NCBI RefSeq assembly: GCF_006547145.1 | Contig: NZ_CP041244.1 | Span: forward strand, 6,386,001-6,450,000 | DNA length: 64,000 nt | Reading direction: 5' to 3' | Source: Actinomadura sp. WMMA1423 | GTDB lineage: Bacteria; Actinomycetota; Actinomycetes; Streptosporangiales; Streptosporangiaceae | Part shown: one piece after another, positions 16,782 to 24,362 of the stretch | How positions within the stretch are numbered: the first letter of the stretch is position 1 | How the letters are laid out: each line of letters begins with the position of its first letter | Made by a program: the position numbers and the translations under genes | Notes under the pieces: generated by a model | What the model saw: only the letters and a program-made list of their open reading frames with translations | What the model was told of the DNA's origin: nothing | Databases searched by the model: none

Positions 16782-19700
16782 CGCGGCATGGGCGCAGGAC
16801 ACCCGTCCGGGTGAGCAGGCACCGCAGCGCGGGCGACGTACTGGCCGGCATCGGGGCGCTCGCGGCGCTCGCCGCGCTGATGGCGGGCGTCCCCTTCGCG
16901 CTGCTGGCGATCTTCGGTTCGCCGCTGCCCGACCATGTGCCGTCCGCGTCGGACCTCACGCACAAGGTGGGGCCCGGTTCGCTCATCGCGATCCTCGTCG
17001 TGCTGGTGTGGCTCGCCTGGCTCCAGCTCGCGGCGTGCGTGGTCGTCGAGGTGTACGCGGGGATGCGCGGCGTCGGCGTGCCGGCGCGGGTGCCGCTCGC
17101 GGGCGGGACGCAGTCGCTCGTGCACCGGCTCGTCGTGGCCGCGCTGCTGCTGTTCACCGCCACCACCTCGATCATGCCGGCGCTGGCGGGCGGGCTGTCC
17201 CAGCGGCCGGCCGTGGTGCAGATGGAGCCGCAGGCGCAGGAGTTCCAGCAGTTTCCGCAGGCGCAGGAGCGTCCCGCCGTCGTACAGGTCGCCGCGGTGG
17301 AGAACCTCGCCGAGCACCCGGCGGAGAAGGCCGCCACCACCAAGATCTACCGGGTGCAGCCGCCGGAGGGGCGCCACCACGAGTCCCTGTGGGAGATCGC
17401 CGAGAAGTGCCTCGGCGAGGGCCGCCGCTACAAGGAGATCCACGCCCTGAACAAGGGGCACATCCAGCCGGACGGGACGCGCCTGACGAACGCGAGCCTC
17501 ATCCGCCCCGGCTGGATCCTGGAGATGCCCCCGGACGCCAAGCACGCGAAGGTCATCCCCGCCAAGGACCTCCACGACTACTTCCGGCACGGGCACGCCG
17601 TACCCGACGAGCCCGCCAAGCCGCGTCCGGCCCCGCCCACCGCGCCGCGGCCCACCCCGCCGGCGCAGCAGACCCCTCCGCAGCAGGCCCCGCCGACGCA
17701 CGATGCCCCGCCGACGCGGCCGCCCGCCTCGCAGCCGCCGGCATCCCAGGCGCCGCCGACGCAGCCGCCCGCCTCGCATGCCCCGCCGGCCGCGCCGCGG
17801 CCCTCGGTCTCGCATGCCCCGGCGCCGCAGCCGAGCCATCAGCAGACGCCGGCACCGGAGAAGTCCGAGACCGCGAAGCCGCCCGCGAAGGGCGGCGGGT
17901 CCGCCGGCCCGTCAGGCGAGATGGGCGGCGGCGCGGGCGGCGGCGCCGAGGTCCCCGGCAAGGGCTCGCCGCGGCACGAGGACGACGGCGGCGCGCTGGA
18001 CGTCGGCTGGCCGCACGGTCTCGCGGCGGCGTCGCTGCTGGCCGCCGGGCTGCTCGGCGCGCTCGGCCGCAGGCGCCGCACCCAGATGTGGCACCGCGCG
18101 TTCGGGCACATGATCGTCCGGCCGGAGGCCGGGGCCGCCGAGGCGGAGCGGGCGCTGCGGATCGGCGCCGACGAGGACGCGGCGAGGCTGCTCGACCTCG
18201 GCCTGCGGCACATGTCCAAGTCGATGGCGGCGGGCGGGCGCGCGCTGCCGACCATCTACGGCGTGCACCTCGGGAACAGCAGCCTCGACCTCTGGATCGC
18301 GCCCGCCGACCGGAACCCGCCCGCCCCCTGGCAGGCCTTCGACGACGGGCAGGTGTGGCGGCTGAACGCCGACGCGCTGCCCGCCCTCGAGGCGTCCGAC
18401 CTCGCGGACGTCCTCGCCCCCTACCCCGGCCTGGTCTCGATCGGCACGAACGAGAACGGCCGCATCCTCGTCGACCTGGAGGCCGCGCACGGGCTCATCG
18501 CCCTGCGCGGCCCCGAGGAGACCCGCCGCGCCGTGCTCTCGGCGGTCGCGCTGGAGCTGGCCACCAACCGCTGGTCCGACCACATGCGGATCACGCTCGT
18601 CGGGTTCGACGCCGAGCTCGGCGAGGGCCTGGCGGAGATCGCCCCGGACCGCGTCCGGTCCGTCCCGACGCTCGCGGACGCGCTGCCCGAGCTGGAGGGG
18701 CGCAGCGAGGAGGTGCGGCAGGCGCTCGCCGCGTCCGGCGTCGACTCGGTGCTCACCGGACGCTGCCGCGGCGTGTTCGGCGAGGCGTGGATGCCGCACT
18801 ACCTGATCATGGCCGACCAGCCGCCGGAGTGGGAGGCCGACCGGCTCGTCGCGCTGGCCCGCACCGGTACCCGGATGGCCGCGGGCTACCTCGTTCCGGG
18901 CGACGTGCAGGGCGCGACGTGGACGTGGGACGTCGACGCCGCCGGGCGCCTGCAGGCCGGCGTGCTCGGCTTCGACGTCGAGGCGCAGCTCGTCGGCGAC
19001 GACGACTACCGGGGCGTGTTCGAGCTGTTCCGGACGGCCGCGCGGCTGGAGCCGGTGGAGCTGCCGGGCCTCGCGGGCGGCGACGAGCCGCCGACCGCGC
19101 AGGAGTCGTCGGTGGAGGTCCGGCTCCTCGGCCCGATCGAGGTCTACGCGCCGGGCCCGATGGACGAGAGCCGCCGCGAACTGTGCACGGAGCTGCTGGT
19201 GTACCTGGCGGCGTACCCGGAGGGCGTCCACCCGACGGTGCTGTCGGGCGCGATCTGGCCGCGCGGCGTCACCGCCGGGGTGCGCGACGCGTGCGTGGCC
19301 CGCGTCTCGGACTGGCTCGGCCGCGACGCCCGCGGCCGCCCCAACCTGTACCACGACGACCGGGGCCGCATCCGGCTCGGCTCCGAGGTCCGCGTCGACC
19401 TGAACGTGTTCCGCTGGCTGGTGTGGCGGTCGGCGGCCGAGCCCGCGTCCGAGACCGCCTACATGGCGTACGCGCTCGACCTCGTCCGCGGCCCGCTCCT
19501 GGCCGACCGGCCGCGCGGGCGGTACGCCTGGCTCGCCGACCACGACCTGGAGTACGAGGCGCCCGCGCGGGTCATCGACGTCGCGCACCGGCTCGTCGTA
19601 CTGCGGCTGGAGGAGGGAGACCCGAGGGGCGCGGTGAGCGCGGCGCGCGCCGGGCTGCGGCTCGCCCCCGAGGACGAGGGCCTGTGGCGCGACCTGCTCC

Positions 19701-19861
19701 GCGCCACCCACGCGACCGGCGACGTGGCGCAGGTCCAGGTGGTGGTCGACGAGCTGCGGAGCCGCGTCGGCCGCGACCCGATGTTCGACCGGCTCCAGCC
19801 CGAGACGGAGGCGCTCGTCGAGGAACTGCTCCCCGACTGGCACCACGTGCCCTCTCACTAG
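16775..19861 (+). CDS. Membrane-anchored LysM and BTAD domain protein
   Basis: The 1028-residue protein has three N-terminal membrane spans (about residues 22-48, 70-92 and 117-135). A LysM peptidoglycan-binding domain (about 188-252) and a long Pro/Ala/Gln-rich linker (about 270-400) follow. A fourth span lies near 412-430, then a globular middle region, then a C-terminal winged-helix plus BTAD domain (about 777-1028). LysM binds wall glycan; BTAD is the activation domain of SARP-type regulators. The topology suggests a wall-sensing or structural protein with a cytosolic BTAD part rather than a soluble activator. It is last in the Tad operon and similar proteins accompany Tad loci in other actinomycetes. 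The ATG has AGGGG upstream. Confidence 0.82.
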   Translation: MVTRHGRRTPVRVSRHRSAGDVLAGIGALAALAALMAGVPFALLAIFGSPLPDHVPSASDLTHKVGPGSLIAILVVLVWLAWLQLAACVVVEVYAGMRGVGVPARVPLAGGTQSLVHRLVVAALLLFTATTSIMPALAGGLSQRPAVVQMEPQAQEFQQFPQAQERPAVVQVAAVENLAEHPAEKAATTKIYRVQPPEGRHHESLWEIAEKCLGEGRRYKEIHALNKGHIQPDGTRLTNASLIRPGWILEMPPDAKHAKVIPAKDLHDYFRHGHAVPDEPAKPRPAPPTAPRPTPPAQQTPPQQAPPTHDAPPTRPPASQPPASQAPPTQPPASHAPPAAPRPSVSHAPAPQPSHQQTPAPEKSETAKPPAKGGGSAGPSGEMGGGAGGGAEVPGKGSPRHEDDGGALDVGWPHGLAAASLLAAGLLGALGRRRRTQMWHRAFGHMIVRPEAGAAEAERALRIGADEDAARLLDLGLRHMSKSMAAGGRALPTIYGVHLGNSSLDLWIAPADRNPPAPWQAFDDGQVWRLNADALPALEASDLADVLAPYPGLVSIGTNENGRILVDLEAAHGLIALRGPEETRRAVLSAVALELATNRWSDHMRITLVGFDAELGEGLAEIAPDRVRSVPTLADALPELEGRSEEVRQALAASGVDSVLTGRCRGVFGEAWMPHYLIMADQPPEWEADRLVALARTGTRMAAGYLVPGDVQGATWTWDVDAAGRLQAGVLGFDVEAQLVGDDDYRGVFELFRTAARLEPVELPGLAGGDEPPTAQESSVEVRLLGPIEVYAPGPMDESRRELCTELLVYLAAYPEGVHPTVLSGAIWPRGVTAGVRDACVARVSDWLGRDARGRPNLYHDDRGRIRLGSEVRVDLNVFRWLVWRSAAEPASETAYMAYALDLVRGPLLADRPRGRYAWLADHDLEYEAPARVIDVAHRLVVLRLEEGDPRGAVSAARAGLRLAPEDEGLWRDLLRATHATGDVAQVQVVVDELRSRVGRDPMFDRLQPETEALVEELLPDWHHVPSH

Positions 19862-19912
19862 GCGCGAACGCCGGTCGGCCTTCCTGCCCGGTGAGGCTCG
19901 GCGGGGGTCGTG

Positions 19913-21130
19913 TCAGCGGTACAGGCCGGTGCCGCCCAGCGAGTAGCGGCCGGGCTGCGGGTGCACGCACGGCCCGGCCGGGCGCCCCCCGATCCGGATG
20001 GACTGGAGGACGCGCCCGTTGCGGGTCGAGAGGGCGTAGACGAGCCCGGCGGGGTCGGCGAGCCACAGCGACCTCCCGTCCGAGGACACCCCGCCCGGGT
20101 CGGCCGGGCCCCCGCCGGGCAGCGGCCAGCGGGACGCGATCCGCCGCGAGCCGAACTCGACGGCGGTGACGTCGCCGCGGCCCACGACGAAGAGCCGGCG
20201 CGCGTCCCGGCTGATCGCGAGGCCCCGCGCGCCGCGCCCCGTCCGGACGAATCCCAGCAGGGCGAAGCGCCGGGCGTCCACCAGCCACACACCGCCCTGG
20301 CGGGCGTCCGCCACGTAGAAGGCGGACCCGTCGGGGGACAGCCGCAGGTCGCCGGGCCGCGCCCCGGCCGGGAGCCGGATCGTCCCCGAGACGGTGCGGC
20401 TCGCGAGATGGACCCGGGCGAGCACGCCGGCGGCGGTGCACGTCGCCACCAGGGACGCCTCGTCGGGGGTGAAGTCGGCGTGGCCCGCCGCGCAGGGCAG
20501 GGGCGTCGTGGCCCGCGGCGCCATCGTGCGCGGGTCGCGCAGGTCGAGCCGGTCGGGACGGCGCGCGAGGACCAGCGCGTCGCGCCCGTCGGGGGAGAAG
20601 TACAGCCCGGTCGGCGCGGTGATCCCGACCGGGCGGCCGCGCCTGCCGGTGCGCGGCGCGAGCGGGACGAGCAGGCCGTGCGCGCGGTCGGTGGCCCACA
20701 GCCGCCGCAGGTCCCAGGACGGCACCACCCGCGAGGCCGTCGCCCCCGTGAGGAGACGGCCGGCGAGCCGGAGCCCGGTGGGGTCGAGGACGTCGACGAA
20801 CGGCCCGTTCGGCACGTAGAGACGCGGCGGCAGGCCGCGCGCGGCCGGCGCGAGCATGCCGGGACCGGTGGCGGCGTAGACCTGCCCGCCCGCGGGAGCG
20901 ACCGGCACCCCGCGGGGCGTCCCGGACCCCGACGCGCGCGGAGCGGGGCCGCCGGGGCGCGACGGCAGGTACGGCGCCGGCCCGCCGAGCCCGACGACCG
21001 GGTCGTCCGGGGTCCCCTCCCCGGGCCGGTAGAAGGGGACGGGCGACTCGCATCCGGCCAGGCCGGTCAGCGAGAGGGCCGCGGCGAGCGGGAACGCGGC
21101 GGCCCGTGATCGTCGTCTGCGAGGTTGCAT
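19913..21130 (-). CDS. Beta-propeller lipoprotein
   Basis: The 405-residue protein begins with an Arg-rich signal peptide and a lipobox L-A-G-C, giving a lipidated Cys27. After a Pro/Gly-rich linker, repeated blade-like segments (for example 'LRLSPDGSAFYVADARQGGVWLVDARRFA' in pieces) match YVTN/WD-like surface beta-propellers. Such proteins usually serve as binding platforms and have no enzyme activity. The gene is convergent with the BTAD gene, 51 bases away. No partner is evident. Confidence 0.82.
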   Translation of the reverse strand: MQPRRRRSRAAAFPLAAALSLTGLAGCESPVPFYRPGEGTPDDPVVGLGGPAPYLPSRPGGPAPRASGSGTPRGVPVAPAGGQVYAATGPGMLAPAARGLPPRLYVPNGPFVDVLDPTGLRLAGRLLTGATASRVVPSWDLRRLWATDRAHGLLVPLAPRTGRRGRPVGITAPTGLYFSPDGRDALVLARRPDRLDLRDPRTMAPRATTPLPCAAGHADFTPDEASLVATCTAAGVLARVHLASRTVSGTIRLPAGARPGDLRLSPDGSAFYVADARQGGVWLVDARRFALLGFVRTGRGARGLAISRDARRLFVVGRGDVTAVEFGSRRIASRWPLPGGGPADPGGVSSDGRSLWLADPAGLVYALSTRNGRVLQSIRIGGRPAGPCVHPQPGRYSLGGTGLYR

Positions 21131-21234
21131 GCGCGGTCTCCCCCAATCACGGCGGGGACGTTACCGAGGGGCGACGCGCGGTACCCGGCTAATTGCCAAA
21201 CGTGTTCCCCGGGGCCAGGGGATCGAGGAAACCG

Positions 21235-22293
21235 CTAGTCGGACTTGCCGATGCCTATGCCGAACTCGCGGTAGACGCGCTCCCAGAAGCCGTCGCGCAG
21301 CCAGGTGCGGGCCTCCTGGTAGGGGCGCAGGGAGCCGCCGAGCTCCTTCTCGGCCTCGATCAGCAGCTCCTTGTCGATGACGGGCGGCAGGATCGGGCCG
21401 GGGAGCAGGTCGCGGATGTTGTCCCGGCCCCGCTCGAAGATCCACTTCTGGGCGACGTGCTCGCCGATCTCCAGCATGTGGTCGCGGTCGGGCCCGAGCT
21501 TGCCGTCCGACGGCACGGCCGTGGCCGAGTTCAGCGACGCCGCCACCGTGGCGGGCGTGGCGGCGCCCGGCACCGGGACGGTCGCGCGGGCCGCCGCGGG
21601 CGTCGGCTTGACCGAGGGGGGCCGCCCCGCGAAGACCTGCGACGGGGAAGGGACGGGGCTCGTGCGCTGCGCGGCCGCCGCGGCGTCGCGGGCAGCGGCG
21701 GCGGTGCCGGGCGCGGGCGCCGGCAGCACCTTGGCCTTGGTGAAGTACGGGCGCAGGAACTCGGCGGGCATCACCTCGACCGTGTCGGACTCCCACACCA
21801 GCCACTCGGCCTGGTTGGAGCCGTGGGTCGGCTCCACGCCCCACAGGTGCACGCGGACGCCGTAGCGCTGCGCGGCCTCCACGGCGGGCAGCATGTCCTC
21901 GTCGCCGGCCAGCAGCACCGCGTCGGTGATCGCGCGGTGCCGGGCGAGGGCCTCGAGGTCGGCGCGCAGCTGGGCGTCGACGCCCTTCTGCTGGCCCTGC
22001 GCGTTCAGGTTCCCGAGGCGCAGCTTCACCAGCGGGAGGTTGGCGATGACGCGCTGGTCGACGGTCGGCTGCCGCTTCGGCGCCGCGTCGAACCAGTAGA
22101 CCCGGAGCAGCTCGCCGCGCCGCTGCTCGTCGGCGTGGTCGGTGAGCGCCTTGATGAGCTTCTCCGCGGCGACCCGGTACTCGCGCCGGGAGCCGCAGCC
22201 GAGCAGCAGGGCACCGGAGGCCGCGTAGAGGTACCCCGCGTCGACGAAGATCGCGTAGCGCGCGGGCTGTGGGACGTACTCCGAGGTGGCCAT
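21235..22293 (-). CDS. NYN/PIN-like domain protein (LabA-type)
   Basis: The 352-residue protein has an N-terminal NYN domain (about residues 12-190) with an acidic PIN-type core: 'FVDAGYLY' near residue 16 and 'VLLAGDEDMLPAVEAA' near 148. These residues fit a metal-dependent RNase site. A Pro/Ala/Thr-rich linker (about 205-260) leads to a conserved helical C-terminal domain. The ATG at 22293 follows GGAAGG; a longer upstream frame overlaps the carboxylase genes and is rejected. The RNA target is unknown. Confidence 0.82.
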   Translation of the reverse strand: MATSEYVPQPARYAIFVDAGYLYAASGALLLGCGSRREYRVAAEKLIKALTDHADEQRRGELLRVYWFDAAPKRQPTVDQRVIANLPLVKLRLGNLNAQGQQKGVDAQLRADLEALARHRAITDAVLLAGDEDMLPAVEAAQRYGVRVHLWGVEPTHGSNQAEWLVWESDTVEVMPAEFLRPYFTKAKVLPAPAPGTAAAARDAAAAAQRTSPVPSPSQVFAGRPPSVKPTPAAARATVPVPGAATPATVAASLNSATAVPSDGKLGPDRDHMLEIGEHVAQKWIFERGRDNIRDLLPGPILPPVIDKELLIEAEKELGGSLRPYQEARTWLRDGFWERVYREFGIGIGKSD

Positions 22294-22382
22294 GGCCTTC
22301 CACCTTATTCGTGCGGAGCGCCCCGCCGGGTGCGAACCACGGTTACATTCGCGGGGCCGCCCGGCGGGGCCCGGGCCCTGCG

Positions 22383-22628
22383 TCAGCGCGGCAGGCCGCT
22401 CGCCCTCCACGCACCGGGCCCCCGCGGCCTCGGCCCGCCCGCGAGCGCGGCGCGCACGAGCCGCGTGCGGTCGGCCCAGCGCGAGGGCGCGGCGCCCGCG
22501 CCGGCGCCGGCGCGGGACGCGCCGGCGGCCCTGGCGCGGGCGGTGAGCACGGCGACGAGCGCCGCGACCTCCTCCGGGCTCGGGTCGCCGCGGACGACCT
22601 GGAGGAACGGCTTGCTGTCGGCGGTCAC
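22383..22628 (-). CDS. accE: Acyl-CoA carboxylase epsilon subunit
   Basis: This 81-residue protein has the actinobacterial AccE hallmark: 'PFLQVVRGDPSPEEVAALVAVL' read in parts near the start, an Ala/Gly linker and a short W-containing C terminus. The epsilon subunit stabilises acyl/propionyl-CoA carboxylase complexes of actinomycetes. It lies 30 bases downstream of the beta-subunit gene on the same strand. A second in-frame GTG at 22628 has GGGAGG just before it and is preferred to the GTG at 22640. The biotin-carrying alpha subunit is not in this window. Confidence 0.9.
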   Translation of the reverse strand: MTADSKPFLQVVRGDPSPEEVAALVAVLTARARAAGASRAGAGAGAAPSRWADRTRLVRAALAGGPRPRGPGAWRASGLPR

Positions 22629-22658
22629 GAGACCTCCCACCTTCCGGGCGTTTCCCCG

Positions 22659-24251
22659 CTAGAGCGGGATGTTCCCATGCTTCTTCGGCGGGAGCGTCTT
22701 GCGCTTCTCGCGCAGTGCCCTGAGCGCCCGCACCACCTGACCGCGCGTCTCGGACGGCTTGATCACGTTGTCGATGTAGCCGCGGTCGGCCGCGATGTAG
22801 GGGTTGGCGAGCGCGTCCTCGTACTCGGTGATCAGCTCGGCGCGGCGGGCGTCGGGGTCGTCCGCGGCGGCCAGCTCGCGCCGGTACAGGATGTTGACCG
22901 CGCCCTGCGCGCCCATGACGGCGATCTGCGCGGTCGGCCACGCCAGGTTGATGTCGGCGCCGAGGTGCTTGGACCCCATGACGTCGTAGGCGCCGCCGTA
23001 GGCCTTGCGGGTGATGACCGTGACGAGCGGGACCGTGGCCTCGGCGTAGGCGTACAGCAGCTTCGCGCCGCGCCGGATGATCCCGTTCCACTCCTGGTCG
23101 GTGCCGGGCAGGAAGCCGGGGACGTCCACGAACGTCAGCACCGGGATGTTGAAGGCGTCACAGGTCCGGACGAACCGGGCGGCCTTCTCGGAGGCGTCGA
23201 TGTCGAGCGTCCCGGCGAACTGCATCGGCTGGTTCGCCACGATGCCGACCGAGTGGCCCTCGACCCGGCCGAAGCCGACGATGATGTTGGGCGCGTACAG
23301 CGCCTGGACCTCCAGGAACTCGCCGTCGTCCAGCACGTGCTCGATGGCGGTGTGCATGTCGTACGGCTGGTTCGGCGAGTCGGGGATGAGGGAGTCGAGC
23401 TCGTCGTCGGTCTCCGCCGGGTCGACGGGCACGTCGAACGCGGGCGGGTCCGACAGGTTGTTCGACGGCAGGTAGGACAGCAGCGCCTTGACGTACTCGA
23501 TCGCGTCGTCCTCGTCGGACCCCTGGTAGTGGGCGACCCCGGAGCGCGAGTTGTGCGAGTGCGCGCCGCCGAGGTCCTCCATGGTCACCTCCTCGCCGGT
23601 GACCGTCTTGATGACGTCCGGCCCGGTGATGAACATGTGGGACGTCTGGTCCACCATGACGATGAAGTCGGTGATCGCCGGCGAGTACACCGCGCCGCCC
23701 GCGCACGGCCCCATGACCAGGGAGATCTGCGGGATGACGCCGGAGGCGTGCACGTTCCGCTTGAAGATCTCCGCGTACAGGCCGAGCGCGACCACGCCCT
23801 CCTGGATCCGCGCGCCGCCGGAGTCGTTGATGCCGATCACCGGGCAGCCGGTCTTGACCGCGTGGTCCATGACCTTGCAGATCTTCTCGCCGAAGACCTC
23901 GCCGAGGGACCCGCCGGAGACCGTGAAGTCCTGGCTGAAGACCGCGACCGGACGCCCGTCGACCGTCCCGTACCCGGTGACGACGCCGTCGCCGTAGGGG
24001 CGGTTCTTCTCCATCCCGAAGCTGGTGGAGCGGTGCCGTGCCATCTCGTCGAACTCGACGAACGAGCCGGGGTCGAGCAGCGCGTCGATCCGCTCCCGGG
24101 CCGTCATCTTGCCCTTGGCGTGCTGCTTGTCGACGGCGCGCGCCGAACCGGCGTGCACCGCCTCGTACCGGCGCCGTTCCAGGTCCGCGATCTTTCCCGC
24201 CGTGGTGTGGACGTCGTACTCCACCGGGGGTTCAGGGGCTTCCATCGCCAT
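22659..24251 (-). CDS. accD: Acyl/propionyl-CoA carboxylase beta subunit
   Basis: The 530-residue carboxyltransferase moves CO2 from carboxybiotin to acetyl- or propionyl-CoA. Characteristic stretches are 'NDSGGARIQEG' and 'GPCAGGAVYSPA' for the CoA-binding half and 'RKAYGGAYDVMGSK' for the carboxybiotin half. Length is typical of PccB/AccD5-type proteins. It forms an operon with accE and is divergent from ppc. Biotin ligase is encoded about 4 kb away. Substrate preference (acetyl, propionyl or longer) cannot be read with confidence. The start is weakly defined: two in-frame ATGs lie at 24251 and 24245 without a clear ribosome site. Confidence 0.95.
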   Translation of the reverse strand: MAMEAPEPPVEYDVHTTAGKIADLERRRYEAVHAGSARAVDKQHAKGKMTARERIDALLDPGSFVEFDEMARHRSTSFGMEKNRPYGDGVVTGYGTVDGRPVAVFSQDFTVSGGSLGEVFGEKICKVMDHAVKTGCPVIGINDSGGARIQEGVVALGLYAEIFKRNVHASGVIPQISLVMGPCAGGAVYSPAITDFIVMVDQTSHMFITGPDVIKTVTGEEVTMEDLGGAHSHNSRSGVAHYQGSDEDDAIEYVKALLSYLPSNNLSDPPAFDVPVDPAETDDELDSLIPDSPNQPYDMHTAIEHVLDDGEFLEVQALYAPNIIVGFGRVEGHSVGIVANQPMQFAGTLDIDASEKAARFVRTCDAFNIPVLTFVDVPGFLPGTDQEWNGIIRRGAKLLYAYAEATVPLVTVITRKAYGGAYDVMGSKHLGADINLAWPTAQIAVMGAQGAVNILYRRELAAADDPDARRAELITEYEDALANPYIAADRGYIDNVIKPSETRGQVVRALRALREKRKTLPPKKHGNIPL

Positions 24252-24362
24252 GCGCGCCAGGGTAACCGCCCGCTGATGCCGCGCTCGCGGCCGGGGCCCG
24301 CTGACCGGGACGGGGACGGCCGGTGGAGGGCCGCCCCGCGGTGCTTCGTTACCCTTTGGCGA

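Noticed and set aside
22269..24362. Upstream extension of ppc
   Set aside because: It is antisense to accD and accE; PEP carboxylase similarity starts only at the GTG at 24363.
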